A DNA stretch of 64,000 bases from Pteria penguin. Its lineage: Eukaryota; Mollusca; Bivalvia; Pterioida; Pteriidae. The DNA lies in contig CM068588.1 in NCBI GenBank assembly GCA_035048485.1, positions 2,604,001 to 2,668,000 on the forward strand. Direction: 5' to 3'. The translations under genes were made by a program, and so were the position numbers. Shown here in pieces: positions 1 to 32,658 of this stretch; position 1 is the first letter of the stretch; the number at the start of each line of letters is the position of its first letter. Under the pieces are notes generated by a model. The model was not told the DNA's origin, did no database searches, and saw only the letters and a program-made list of their open reading frames with translations.

Positions 1-150
1 GCGCTTGGCTTGCGGCGCCAACGATCCGGGTTCGATTTCCGGGTTGCGCCACTATGTTTAAGAGGTTAGTTACCTCCTGCTTCCATGTGGCGATATAACT
101 GAAAAATTGTTGAAAGCAACGTAAGACACCAATCAACCAACCAACCAACC
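1..150 (+). mobile_element. tRNA-derived SINE (family 1), cut by window edge
   Basis: The tRNA-like head with box B (GGTTCGATTTCC) is followed by a body GCTTCCATGTGGCGATATAA and a tail of AACC repeats. The start of the head is lost at the window edge. Two further copies are at 6759-6906 and 36002-36165. Confidence 0.75.
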
Positions 151-478
151 TTTTTTCCTTTCTATATACTGTCTAAACAAATAAACCAGTATCAAGTGAC
201 GTACTGCCATTAGTGTCCGTTTTTCCACATTTCTTTTAATGGTCACTCTAGACAAGTTTGACTGCATAGCACATTTTTCATAGTTATCTATCAGCGTTTG
301 TAATCTATTGATAACTGCTTGTCCTTTATTCGTATATAAGCACTGTATTAAAGGTTTGAATATAAGTATCAGGTGCTATGTCTATATGATATTCTGATTA
401 ACATACAATGAACTTCTGGAACCCAGATATAAGAGCAAGTACAAATAATCATCTCCTTTTGGCCAACAACATCCGCCA

Positions 479-708
479 TGGATGCCCTACACATACATAC
501 ATACATGCATACAAAATGTCATACGGTAAATAGAATTCAGGATGGATGCCTACCACATACAAACATACAAAATGTCATGTGATTAATAAAATTCAGGATG
601 AATGCCCACCACATACAGGCATACAAAATGTCAAGTGGTAAATAGATTTCAGGATGAATGCCAACCACATACAGGCATACAAAATGTCATGTGGTAAATA
701 TAATTCAG
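479..708. repeat. 56-bp tandem repeat, four copies
   Basis: Units start at 479 (62 bp), 541, 597 and 653 with GATGAATGCC and end in ATTCAG. Just downstream of the exon 6 donor of the SLC2A13-like gene, but not similar to it. Confidence 0.85.
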
Positions 709-776
709 TAATACCTATGAGTACACTTTGTAATGGAAGAAGAATAGACTTTGACTGAGCGAATGAAAAGGCTTAC

Positions 777-19977
<19,201 letters not shown>

Positions 19978-21062
19978 AGTTCTTGTTTTTTATGATAGGA
20001 CTTTTTTCCGTTAATTGTTCCCTGCACTGTTATTCGACGGGGCAGTGGTAACCATACGTTGTGCTTTTATATAATCGTGCGATTCCTCCAAAGGATTAAT
20101 TAGGAGTCTTAACGAAATAGTCGTATCTGATTGGCTGAAGAGGTTGTGAACTCTTGGGTGAACTTCCTCGTTTTTCTGTCGCTGGACGTACCTCTTGACA
20201 TAAAATTCCAAGATCACTTTACAAGAACGATTCCGATTCCGAAATGATGAGAAGCGAATGATATAAAGTTGTTAAAATTAAAATTAAAAAAAATGATATC
20301 TATCCAAAGTAATTATGCTAACTCCAATGTCTTTCTCTTCAATCAAACAAAAGTATGAAGAATCATTATAAACTTTCAAGTTCACATCAGGTAAATTGTT
20401 AAAAGTTCGATACGTATCTGATTAGAGCATTAATTTGTCAACATTCACGATTATGGCTAGCCGTCAATGACGAAGAGATCAGAAGCTGTTCTTTTTATAC
20501 CACACACAAGCGTGGAACCAGGACAAAGAATAAGTCAAAGGTTGGTTCCTGTAATATTTCTGAATATTTCATTTCGTGCCATTGCTTCCATGATCAGAAG
20601 TTGTCTATTAGGGGAAGGGTAGAGTTTGTAAGCGTTTGATTTGAGATCTGAAAGATCTATATTCAATCCCAATATGGCTCCTTCATATAAAGATTTGTTT
20701 AACTTATGTCCCAATGGAACATGATAGCATTATGACTGAACCACAAACAACCGAAGTCTGCATATTGGTGCACCGTTAAGCATTCACTTTTTTATTTTAA
20801 CAAAATGTGAAGTACGTACCTATTATATATGAATCCGAATTTTGGACATCGGCACAGATGGCCATTAAGGAAGGGTAGAGGTATTTAAAGAAAGAAAGAA
20901 ACAACAACCCCTCCCTATTTAAAAAAAACAACAAAAAAACCACACACACATATGATAAATAAATAAAAAATAAAATATTTGTAATATTCATTTCTTTATT
21001 CTTTAACGTATACTTAAAACTATGATTCCTTATGTTCAGATTGAAATTTTAGACCATTTACT

Positions 21063-21063
<1 letters not shown>
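19978..21063. other. Upstream region of the SLC2A13-like gene
   Basis: Should contain the 5' untranslated region and promoter on the minus strand, but no clear TATA box or initiator could be fixed by eye. The small frame at 20011-20217 does not join the gene in frame. Confidence 0.4.

Positions 21064-21098
<35 letters not shown>
21064..21098. repeat. (GA)n microsatellite
   Basis: About 17 GA repeats. Confidence 0.95.
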
Positions 21099-21101
<3 letters not shown>

Positions 21102-21534
21102 AAGAAAAAGAAAAACACTCCGACCCTACAAATCTTCTTATTCCGCGCTTGACTTGTTATCATTAAAATTGAAAATCATGTCCATGCAGCTCTCCTTTGA
21201 TAAATTACATATAAATTTCTTTATTATAGCAACGGTATATTGGTAAGTATGTGAAATCCTGTCGACGGTGCTATGTCATCTGAATGGACAGACTGTATGT
21301 AATCGTCATAGCTGCCTAGCCAAGACCGCTACACACATACGACCTCGAACGAGTAAACAAGAGTCCACACAACTTGTCTTAATATTGACGTAGTGCGCGT
21401 TTATAGAGTACAGTAGGTATTGAGTACAGTTTAGGATGGAAGGTAAACGATGGAAGGCAAAAGGGTAATACGTAACGATTGTGTCAAGTGTTTTAAGTTT
21501 TTAACATTAATTATATATAGAGAATAAATGTTAA

Positions 21535-21650
21535 AAAAACCCCAAAAACCAAAAGCAAAAAAAAAAAAAAAAAAACACCAAACGAAACAAAACAACCCCC
21601 CCCCCTCCAAAAAAACCAAAACAAAACAAAAACAAAAGCAAAAGCAAACA
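21535..21650. repeat. A/C low-complexity tract
   Basis: A-runs with CCCC blocks and one run of about ten C. Confidence 0.85.
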
Positions 21651-21778
21651 AGAGCAACGCCAAGCGTGGCTTATTACGCCACTTTGGACGGGATCAATGA
21701 GAACGCATGGTTTTATTACCTCCAAACTTGGGGTCTCTTTGGTAATATTTTTATGAAATATTGAAATCAAAGAAGAGG

Positions 21779-22480
21779 GATCCAAGTCCCATAACTCTGT
21801 AACAAAACGGAATATGCTCAGAACTGAAAGTTGCTTCTTCTACACTAAGGATTCTGTATGGGTTTAATGAAAAACAACTGATGTTTACTTAAGTTATCGC
21901 GTTATATAGCATCTCCATACCATCTAATCATGGTAAAAAAAATTTAAAATCCAAGTCCCATAACTCCGTAACGACAAAACAGAATTTGCTCAACATCGAA
22001 AGGCGGCTTCCCCTACCCTATCTAAGCATTCTGTATAAGTTTAATGAAAAATAGCTGACGATTACTAAAGTTATTGCGTTCCACAGCAAAAATAAAATCT
22101 AAGTCCCATAACTCCGGAACGACAAAACGGACTTTGCTCAAAATAAAAAGGCGGCTTCCCCTACATTATCTTAGCATTCTGTATCAGTTTCATGAAAAAA
22201 CAATTGACGTTTACTTAAGTTATCGCGTTCCATAGCATCTTTTTATGGCAAAAATAAGATCCAAGTCCCATAACTCCGGAACGACAAAACGGAATTTGCT
22301 CAACATCGAAAGGCGACTTCCCCTACCCTATTTTAAGCATTCTGTATGAGTTTCATGAAAAACAGCTGACGTTTACTAAAGTTATCGCGTTTCATAGCGG
22401 ACAGACGGACGGACAGACAGACGGACATCGTCATACCATAGTACGTCCCGTCTTTCGACAGGCGTATAAAACTTTAAGTA
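21779..22480 (+). repeat. Modular dispersed repeat, four core units of about 160-170 bp
   Basis: Units begin ATCCAAGTCCCATAACTC at 21779, 21951, 22097 and 22258. The element ends in CGGACAGACGGACGGACAGA and a short imperfect hairpin (TACGTCCCGTC with GACAGGCGTA). Confidence 0.65.
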
Positions 22481-23162
22481 ATAAAAAGAATATAAAAACA
22501 ACAAAAACGAAAGAAAACAATCAAAATAAAAACAACAACAATAACAACAACAAAAAATAAGAATAAGAATAAAAAAAATATAAACAAAGAAAAAAATCCC
22601 AAGAAAAAACAAAAAGAAACAAACAAAAAAGTTGCTTGTGTCTTAAAATCAGGGAAATTAATTCACTGGTCAGTATCTTAATTACGATACAGAATTAAGA
22701 TTGGCAATTGACCTCTTTACGTAATAGTGATACTAATATGCTACGTCAAAGATTTCCCTTTTCAAGCTTAGGATGTAGACTGGTGAAAATGCAAGGCTTC
22801 ATTCACTGATTTCAAATATATTACGTGTTGTATGTTTGAGTATAATCTTATTTCTATTTGTAGATGATTGCATAGGTAGATTATAAATAGGAATTGATTT
22901 TAAGTAATTTACGAAGAATACCTTAAAATACCTCTTGATTTTTGTAATATTTAGCAGAGATTTTTATGAGTCAAGACATTCTGAACCAGTAAAGATTCAT
23001 AATGCTCTGCTAAAAATGACAAGGAACACGTTTTGTCACATGTGTAACCAAGAAATATGTCAAGAGATTACTGTTATAACAGATGTTTTATGACCTTGAG
23101 TTTGTATTCCAAGGTCATATAACTCTGGGTGTGGTCTGCCGTATTTTGAAGTAAAACAGACC

Positions 23163-24879
23163 CTTTCACGTTAACAGCGGGATTGATGTTTTGAGTGGCA
23201 AAATTATCACTGTTCCCACAAGCTTAGCTTTTAAAAAAGCTTAGAGTGCAAACCCTGGAGCATTTTTAATTGCGAGGAAAATGGTACTTGTGGGTCAATT
23301 TAAAATGAAGACCCTTTTGTATGATGTTAGCTAGGTTGTTGTCTAAATAATAGTTAATACCTCCTTTTTAATGTTTATTTATGTTTAGACTTGGGTTGGG
23401 AAAGGTGACCATATTCGTCGGGATGCCGGATGTCACCGTTTAGACATTTCGAACACCGTAAGTACAGTTAAACATGGAAGAAATCATACAAACTACGCAG
23501 TACTTGCTTCACCAACTTCCAACACCTACAGAACACAAACTCCCCGTCGAGGCCTCTTGTGCACAAATAATCGCTGGGGAAGTTTGCATAAGTACAAAGA
23601 ATGTTAGAAACTGCGCAGTAATTGCTCCACCAATTAAACTGCTAGAAATCCTTGATACTCCGCCTTCATTTACTCCGAACTTTTTGAAATTTTCTATAGG
23701 CAGATAATTGCAATCGGCCTCGGCCGATTGTATATTACGATAGTAAATTCGCTGTGAGAGCGCATGTGCAAACTCCATTAGTGTGGCATGCTGGGTAATA
23801 ATCTAGTACTAAGAAACAATACTAGCATATAATTCTGCTGTAAATATTGAGATTTCTAGAAATAAATCTTATAAAATGTTCATATTTTTTAAGAAATGCT
23901 TTGCTCACTACAAAAACCATATTATTTCCGAATATTGACGAGAACATCCGAGAGACTTTCCCAAAAAGGAAAAAGGCGCGACTTCTTTCCTAATAAGGAA
24001 AAATGAGGCGTGGTTTTAGACATTTTTGCGGGAAAATTCACAACTGCGCACAAAAAGATGGTCTTAAAACAAGTACATGTAATTCCTATTTACATAAAGC
24101 CATTTGGCTTTTTTACCAACAACTTGAAGATTTAAAGCAACCTAAGCTTTTTAAAAAGCTACGCTTGTGTACATACGCTAAAAGGTACGAACATTTATTA
24201 GTATTACGCGGGAAAATTCTGTTGTATTATACCACTGCCGCCATGGGAAAGGTTACACGAATGATAATTTCCAAAATATGAATATCCTTCATATTTATAC
24301 ATGTTTATGTGGCATCCACTGATTTATTTAAAAATAAGTATTTTAAATTTTTTTTTAATTTTTAGAATACATTGCATGTAAGATTTATTTATCATTCACT
24401 ATGCATTCACTTAAGAAAATCACACCAATTCATAATGTCTATCCTATTAAAAGCTCTATCCTCATATACTCCTCTCTGCGTTTGAAAGTACGGTAAATAC
24501 TATTTGTTTGGAACGCTCAGCTGTAACATTGATTTAGTGATGAGCATTGCTTTTGAAAGCAAGGGTATTCCTTCATCATTCCTTTTCCTTTTAAGCGCAT
24601 TAGAAATATCGATGTCATGGACAATAAAAAACTTATACTGCCTGACCTCGTAAAGTAAAGCAAATACTTTTTGGAGGCTATGATTTCCCAGCATGCAGCA
24701 TAATCATGTCGTACATGCCCATTTCCAGATTAGACAACAACGTAATATGCAATCCCTCGACGTATTTTGCAATAAAATGACGTAAGAGACAATAAATATC
24801 TTATTATATGACGTCAAAGATTTTACGGGAAACGTAACTATTTGCCACTCAAAACGTCAGTCCTGTAGTCAGCGTGAAA
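23163..24879. mobile_element. Candidate inverted-repeat transposon, about 1.7 kb
   Basis: CTTTCACG...GTTTTGAGTGGCAAA at 23163-23202 is matched in reverse complement near 24843-24879 at about 80% identity over 40 bases. Between them are small open frames (23474-23707 +, 24003-24281 +) that I cannot assign. No target duplication was found. Confidence 0.45.
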
Positions 24880-25933
24880 GGTTTATTGTCCTTTTAATGT
24901 AATATCAACATTCGCGGGTTTTTTTAATGCATTTTGCTTTTATGATTCTTCAGAAATGTAACATTCCAAATTGTATTTGTCAATATAAGATAAAAAAAAA
25001 TCTATATGAAATTTTTCCACATCTCCACAAAATGACCGAATTCTGATACCTCTCACTCGACTACGTTAGAGTTCACTCAATGAATTTTAGATGACATTGA
25101 TAAGGAAAGTCAAGGCCAAAAGAAAATGTTGACATTAGCCATCATCGATATTGATTTTAGTCATTATATGCACCACGCAAGAAGCTCCTGTAGCAACTTT
25201 TCTGGAAATTATCAAGCACAGAGTCCCTACATGGATAGGTATTTACTGATTAATTGTCATCTTCTTAATTGCTTCACGAAATTGTCCCAAATAGGCATAT
25301 GTTTCAATTTTCAAAATTTTACGAAAAAAAATGAATTATACGATAACGTTTGTATTTATGACAAAGTTTTGGGTGTTATAAATGAATTTCTATCAAAATG
25401 TAACTGAATTATAGGCACAGTGGTTGTTATATTCAAATAGTTCAACTGTCTACGTCTTTATCTATAGACAACAGATTGTGAGTTTTCTTATAACACAGGT
25501 AGGAAATGACGTCAACATATCACTTTTACCTAGCGGTATTTCATTTACTCATATTATAGTATTGTGCAATAAACTATCTTAGTTATTTGGTCTTGTTTTA
25601 AATAAATTCTTCTATAGCTATAGTTAAATATAAAACTATTTTCTACTTTTGATATTAAAATTATTTAAACAAACAAATCTCCGATCTGCTTTTATTTGTG
25701 TTGAATGTTGATTTACCTAAAATAATTGAAAATACTGGGTTTTTTTTCCTACACTTTATCTGTCTTTGGAAGTGAGTAAATAGTCATACAAAGAATCTTT
25801 TGTTTCAGAGTGACTTGGCACATTGTAAACACTACTTTAATACTTCGTTACTCCCATGTTTTACTTTTAAACACTTTAAAGACCCCTCGCTACCCGAACA
25901 TTTCATATCACGTAATATAATACCCCCTCCCCC

Positions 25934-25936
<3 letters not shown>
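24880..25936. other. Intergenic, nothing recognised
   Basis: AT-rich. The frame at 25126-25407 has no recognisable features. The stretches 22640-23160 and 26770-27340 are also empty. Confidence 0.5.

Positions 25937-25974
<38 letters not shown>
25937..25974. repeat. (CT)n microsatellite
   Basis: About 19 CT repeats after a C-run. Confidence 0.95.
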
Positions 25975-25976
<2 letters not shown>

Positions 25977-26254
25977 TGCTTACAATTCACTCAAAGATAA
26001 AATTTGTCACGTTGAAAGTCCCGTGTTCCCATACGTTTGACGTTACAGATTCTTCATACCACATATGTTATATAGACTATGGCAGTAAACATTTACACAG
26101 TGTAGCCAGAATATCGTTTAAAATGTGCTGACTCTTGCTCTTTCCTCGCTGTTCGTCTGTCATTCTGTCACAAAACAGACATCAGGGCGTTGCTTTCTGT
26201 GATACATTTCTTAAAATGTTACAATGAATTTGGTTTGTAGCGGTAAGTTACATC

Positions 26255-26745
26255 TACAGATAGAACATGATAAGTTGACCTACTTCTATATGATATGATT
26301 GTAAAATCTACAGATCCAGCATGAGAAGTTGACCTACTTTTACATAAGTTAGATCTGCAGATCAAGCATGATAAGTTTACTTACTTTTATATAGTAAATG
26401 AGATCTAAAGATCAAACATGATAAGTTGACCTACTTTTATTATATGGTACAAATTAAGCACGATAAGTTGACCTATTCATATATGGTAAATTAAATCTAA
26501 AGATCAAACATGACGAGTTGACCTTATTTTATCATATGGTACAAATCAAACACGATAAGTTGACCTATTTATATGTGGTAAATTAGATCTACTGATCAAG
26601 CATGATAAGTTGACCTACTTTTATTATATAGTACAATTCTAGCAGGATAAGTTGACCTACTTTTATATGGCATGTTTGATCTACAGATCAAAGCATGATA
26701 AGTTGACCTACTTTGATATAATAAGTTAGATCTACTGATGAAACA
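26255..26745. repeat. About 60-bp degenerate tandem repeat, eight to nine copies
   Basis: Units contain GATCAAACATGATAAGTTGA followed by CCTACTTTTATATGG. Confidence 0.8.
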
Positions 26746-27362
26746 AGTTGTGTAATTTTTGACCTACTTTCTGTTACAGGTGTGCAGCTGGTTATGGACT
26801 TGTAGTAGGAATGCCTTCAGATTCCATATTTGAATTAGACCGCTCTTATTTTAGATCAAGAATATTTCAATTAGATAAGCTGTATTAAGATTTATATAAA
26901 TGTTCATAGGCGTATTTCAATGATGTGAACTATGTTCTATTTGAACAAGAGTAACATTATAGGTTTGTATTTCATCGAACTAAACAGGTTGAATTTGAAC
27001 TTGACTTACCTTAAGAATTTTATTTGCTGCAAGAGTGATTATCTTGATTCTAAGTAGTTTTACATTGAAAGATAAAGTTTATTTACTTTTCAGGTTTTAT
27101 TTCCACTTAATCGTTTTCGTATTTTTTTTTTTTTTTTTTTTTTTTTGGTAATATTTATTTGATAGTAAATCAAAGGTCCACAATGCCATATTCAGAAGGA
27201 GATGTAAATAATCAAATTCGAGTTATTGACAGTTGGTATTCAACACGTTTGAAGAAATCCCAAAGCTACATTGGTTTATAGAGGCATGTAATTAGTTGCT
27301 GAATACTTGCTGCTGATAACCTATTATGTCTTTAGATGTCAGTGTTAACAGCTGGCCCTTAC

Positions 27363-27474
27363 AAAGCAGAATTTATTCCGGGGAAATCGTACAAAGATGA
27401 CGGTCAGGTGCCCTCCATCCTGTCTAAAAACTAGGACGTCATAGTCAACAAGGGTCGACCAGATTCTGTTGATA
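27363..27474 (-). other. Isolated exon-like segment
   Basis: 112 nt between a plausible acceptor (CCTTATACAG) and donor (TTT/GTAAGG), open in only one frame. That frame gives INRIWSTLVDYDVLVFRQDG and ends RFPRNKFCF. No neighbouring exon was found, so it is a candidate only. It could be a fragment of a repeat. Confidence 0.22.
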
Positions 27475-27659
27475 CTGTATAAGGAAAGAAAGAAGAAAAA
27501 TGTAAACAGTTTAGTCAGGTAAGAATGCACCTAGAAACCTTAACACCAAGGTAGATACGTTCAAAGGAGAATAAGCAATCCAATGTAGATGAGCAAACCT
27601 CAGAACACACAAAAATCAATTGTTCCATTAGCTTTTCGTTGTTGTTGTTATTGTTTCTT

Positions 27660-28093
27660 CTTTTTTGTGAAGGTGGGGTGGGGCGGGGTTTTTTTTGGGG
27701 GGGGGTGTTTGTTTGTTTTTGTGATTTTTGTTTTTGTTTGTTTGTTTTTGTGATTTTTGTTTTTGTTTGTTTGTTTTTGATTTAAATTTTTTTTGTTTTG
27801 TTTGGGGATTTTATGTATTTTTTGTTCTTAATTTTAATTTTGAGGGTTTTGGTTTTTTCGTCTTCTTCTGTTTTTCCTTGGTTTATTTATCTATTTTTAT
27901 TTATTTTTTTTTTTTTTTTGGTTCTGTTTTGTTTTGTTTTCGTTTTTTTTTTTTTTTTGTTTTGTTTTGTTTTGTTTTGGTTTTTTTGTTTCTTTTTTTT
28001 TTGTTTTTGTTTTGGGTTGGTTTTTCTTTGTTTTGTTTTGTTTTTGTTGGGTTTTTAATTTTTTTTTATTGTTTTGTTGCTTTGGGTTTTTTA

Positions 28094-28166
<73 letters not shown>

Positions 28167-28240
28167 TATTTTTTTTTTTTTGTTCTGCTTTTTTCTTGGG
28201 GGAGGGGGGTGGGAGGGGGAGGGAGATGTGTTTTGTTAAA
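27660..28240. repeat. G/T low-complexity tract with (TTA)n
   Basis: T-runs with G blocks, and an uninterrupted TTA run at about 28096-28166. It ends in a G-rich stretch (GGGGGAGGGGGGTGGGAGGG) next to the 48-bp array. Confidence 0.88.
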
Positions 28241-28371
28241 TTTTGCTTCATTTAATGAATGAATCTGCAATATATTTCACACCAATTTCCACAGACCATT
28301 TACCGATTAGATTGATAGGATCTCTCAGCTTGGAGGCGAAACCAACTGTGCTGGACTTGTATCTAACGATA

Positions 28372-30795
28372 TTCAATGTAGAGCACTGTCCATCATACAC
28401 GGAATTCTATCATACCCATGTCCATGTCCATTATACACAATGTTCTATCTAACGATCTACAATGTAGACCATTGTCCATCATACACGATGTTCTATCTAA
28501 CGATATACAATGTAGACCATTGTCCATCATACACGATGTTCTATCTAACGATATGCAATGTAGACCATTGTCCATCATACACGATGTTCTATCTAACGAT
28601 ATAAAATGTAGACCATCGTCCATCATACACGATGTTCTATCTAACGATATACAATGTAGACCATGGTCCATCATACACGATGTTCTATCTAACTATATAC
28701 AATGTAGACCATCGTCCATCATACACTATGTTCTATCTAACGATCTACAATGTAGACCATCGTCCATCATACACGATGTTCTATCTAACGATATACAATG
28801 TAGACCATTGTCCATCATACACGATGATCTATCTAACGATATGCAATGTAGACCATCGTCCATCATACACGATGTTCTGTCTAACGATATACAATGTAGA
28901 CCATCGTCCATCATACACGATGTTCTATCTAACGATATACAATGTAGACCATTGTCCATCATACACGATGTTCTATCTAACGATATACAATGTAGACCAT
29001 CGTCCATCATACACGATGTTCTATCTAACGATATACAATGTAGACCATCGTCCATCATACACGATGTTCTATCTAACGATATACAATGTAGACCATCGTC
29101 CATCATACACGATGTTCTATCTAACGATATACAATGTAGACCATCGCCCATCATACACGATGTTCTATCTAACGATATGCAATGTAGACCATCGTCCATC
29201 ATACACGATGTTCTATCTAACGATATACAATGTAGACCATCGTCCATCATTAACGATGTTCTATCTAACGATCTACAATGTAGACCATCGTCCATCATAC
29301 ACGATGTTCTATCTAACGATCTACAATGTAGACCATCGTCCATCATACACGATGTTCTATCTAACGATATACAATGTAGACCATCGTCCATCATACACGA
29401 TGTTCTATCTAACGATATACAATGTAGACCATCGTCCATCATACACGATGTTCTGTCTAACGATATACAATGTAGACCATCGTCCATCATACACTATGTT
29501 CTATCTAACGATCTACAATGTAGACCATCGTCCATCATACACGATGTTCTATCTAACGATATGCAATGTAGACCATCGTCCATCATACACGATGTTCTAT
29601 CTAACGATATACAATGTAGACCATCGTCCATCATACACGATGTTCTATCTAACGATATACAATGTAGACCATCGTCCATCATACACGATGTTCTATCTAA
29701 CGATATAAAATGTAGACCATCGTCCATCATACACGATGTTCTGTCTAACGATATACAATGTAGACCATCGTCCATCATACACGATGTTCTATCTAACGAT
29801 ATACAATGTAGACCATCGTCCATCATACACGATGTTCTATCTAACGATCTACAATGTAGACCATCGTCCATCATACACGATGTTCTATCTAACGATATAC
29901 AATGTAGACCATCGTCCATCATACACGATGTTCTATCTAACGATATACAATGTAGACCATCGTCCATCATACACGATGTTCTATCTAACGATATGCAATG
30001 TAGACCATCGTCCATCATACACGATGTTCTATCTAACGATATACAATGTAGACCATCGTCCATCATACACGATGTTCTATCTAACGATATACAATGTAGA
30101 CCATCGTCCATCATACACGATGTTCTATCTAACGATCTACAATGTAGACCATCGTCCATCATACACGATGTTCTATCTAACGATATACAATGTAGACCAT
30201 CGTCCATCATACACGATGTTCTATCTAACGATATACAATGTAGACCATCGTCCATCATACACGATGTTCTATCTAACGATATACAATGTAGACCATCGTC
30301 CATCATACACGATGTTCTGTCTAACGATATACAATGTAGACCATCGTCCATCATACACGATTTTCTATCTAACGATATAAAATGTAGACCATCGTCCATC
30401 ATACACGATGTTCTGTCTAACGATATACAATGTAGACCATCGTCCATCATACACTATGTTCTATCTAACGATCTACAATGTAGACCATCGTCCATCATAC
30501 ACGATGTTCTATCTAACGATATGCAATGTAGACCATCGTCCATCATACACGATGTTCTATCTAACGATATACAATGTAGACCATCGTCCATCATACACGA
30601 TGTTCTATCTAACGATATACATTGTAGACTATCGTCCATCATACACAATGTTCTATCTAACGATATACAATGTAGACCATCGTCCATCATACACGATGTT
30701 CTATCTAGCGATATACATTGTAGACTATCGTCCATTATACACAATGTTCTATCCAACGATATACAATGTAGACCATTGTCCATCATACACGATAG
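28372..30795. repeat. 48-bp minisatellite, about 50 copies
   Basis: The unit reads GTTCTATCTAACGATATACA, ATGTAGACCATCGTCC, ATCATACACGAT. The period is a multiple of three, so frames stay open for hundreds of codons on both strands (one of 793 codons at 28418-30799). Variants change amino acids freely (I/L/M/K at one site), so I treat it as non-coding. A variant block marked by ATACACTATG occurs at 28721, 29489 and 30449, spacings of 16 and 20 units. Confidence 0.93.
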
Positions 30796-32004
30796 ATAAA
30801 TAGAGAATCGGATGTGTGCACTATTTCCTATGCTTTATGAATTGTTGAATAGTTATGAAATGAAAACAAAAATCTTTAAATGTTAAGAGTTCAATTATTT
30901 ACAAATCCAAATTTTGTAATAAATATGTTTATATATGAAGTAAATTACATGTATATGGATAATCCAAAATTATTTATCTGTAGTGCGCCGAAATTTATTG
31001 TTTCCAAAGCATCAGAATTTGGATATATGGGTATATGGAGCAATAAGGTCTCGTTCGTGGGACCACGGATTTCACATTCTCATCTTAGCCAAGCACAAAT
31101 AGGAATAGAGAATGTGATCATCACTTTCGGAAAATTTTCTGAAATATTGGATCTGACATTCATCGCTGGTCATTAGATGATTAGAAATTGTGTGGAGTAC
31201 TACCGAACCCATCAATTCTTACTTTATTTTATAATCATTACTATTTAAAAAGAAGGGTGATATAAAGTCAAAGAATACTTGATGGGGGTTTTTTTTCGAT
31301 TGTTTGAATGTTTTTGTTGCCTTAGCAATGCTTATCGTTGAAATGTTTGAGTAAAACAGATTTTTTCGATGCAGAAAATAAATTGCATTGCCCCTCCCTT
31401 CCAGATATAAAACACTTGCTTATGATAAGTGTTTTATGATGAAAATAAATCTCATTTTCTCTCATCCCTCCTCTTACAATATAAAAGAAAATCATTTTCA
31501 GAATTGCTTGGTTGCAGGACTCACCCTATTGATTCAGTGCACCATATAAATACAGACGCAGTATAACGATAATTTACACGATATGATAACATACTGTGGT
31601 CTTTGTGCTGGCTTTATCTCTAGCGATAGTTTATTGACTTAGTGTGAAATTATCTCTCCCTCTATAGAAATGCGAGGGTGGATATATACGAGCATTCTAG
31701 ATATCCTCTTCTTCTTGTGTAAGGTGAACCTATCATGATAACCGAGATGCAGAATTCTTCGGTTTAACAGTATTTGAATCGAGCTTTCTGATTGGATGAT
31801 ACAAATAGTGCTAAGTATATATTTTTCTGTAAACTGTTGGCTTTTGCACGTGACATTTTGGATGTGCCGTTTTCGTTTTGATATTCAGTCACTCGATCAA
31901 ATAGTAAAATACGAAAACAACTGATACTATATCTTATAGTGATACAAGCATCAGTAGAGTGGCTATTCATAGACTCCTGAAACTCAGAAGTGAGACCAGG
32001 CACC
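30796..32004. other. Intergenic, nothing recognised
   Basis: AT-rich. The frame at 30880-31176 is open for 98 codons but shows no domain or splice sites. Confidence 0.5.
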
Positions 32005-32425
32005 TGAGAGGAGTAAGCACCTCCTGTTTAGCTAGCTATACTCGCCATTTAAGACCAGATACCTGGGAGGAGTAAGCATTTACTGTTTAGTTAGCTATAC
32101 TCGCCATGTAAGACCAGGTAACTGCATGGGAGGAGTAATCACCTCCTGTTTAGCTAGCTACACTCGCCATGTGAGACCAGGTACCTGGGAGGAGTAAGCA
32201 CCTCCTGTTTAGCTAGCTATACTCGCCATGTGAGACCAGATACCTGGGAGGAGTAAGCATTTACTGTTTAGCTAGCTATACTCGCCATGTAAGACCAGGT
32301 AACTGCATGTGAGGAGTAAGCATTTACTGTTAGCTAGCTACACTCGCCATGGAAGGAGTGTCTTCTGTATGGCAGGTCACACTTGCCTTATGAGACCAGG
32401 TATCTGGGAGGAGTGAGTTTCTCCT
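32005..32425. repeat. About 62-bp tandem repeat, six to seven copies
   Basis: The unit contains GAGACCAGGTACCTGGGAGG, AGTAAGCACCTCCTGTTTAG and CTAGCTATACTCGCCATG. Single related copies are seen near 37745 and 39900. Confidence 0.82.
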
Positions 32426-32497
32426 AATTAAATGGCTTGTTCTTTGCTTACAACAAGAACATCCCCCCAATCGAATCAGCAAACCAAATCGCTAATG

Positions 32498-32503
32498 TTT
32501 ATT
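32498..32503 (-). promoter_or_regulatory. Candidate polyadenylation signal of the CYYR1-like gene
   Basis: AATAAA on the minus strand about 160 bases after the stop codon. It is the first good candidate downstream. The region is AT-rich, so the motif could occur by chance. Confidence 0.4.
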
Positions 32504-32658
32504 GATATTATCTATTAATTAACAATAAAATCAAATGAATCGATGAATGTAAGTATCACAATTGCACAATGTTTTAGTTTTGATAACATATATGTGTAGC
32601 ACATGTATATACATAGGACAAAGTAATGTAAGTTAAAATGATATCGTCATGACATCCT

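Noticed and set aside
20011..20217. 68-codon frame upstream of the SLC2A13-like start
   Set aside because: No similarity to the transporter N-terminus, and the ATG at 19977 is well placed. Probably 5' untranslated or flanking sequence.
23474..24281. Two plus-strand frames of 77 and 92 codons
   Set aside because: No recognisable domain; they lie inside a candidate transposon remnant.
28418..30799. 793-codon open frame as a repetitive protein gene
   Set aside because: The 48-bp unit is a multiple of three, so frames remain open by construction in several frames and both strands. Differences between units are mainly amino-acid changing, and no promoter or splice structure was seen.
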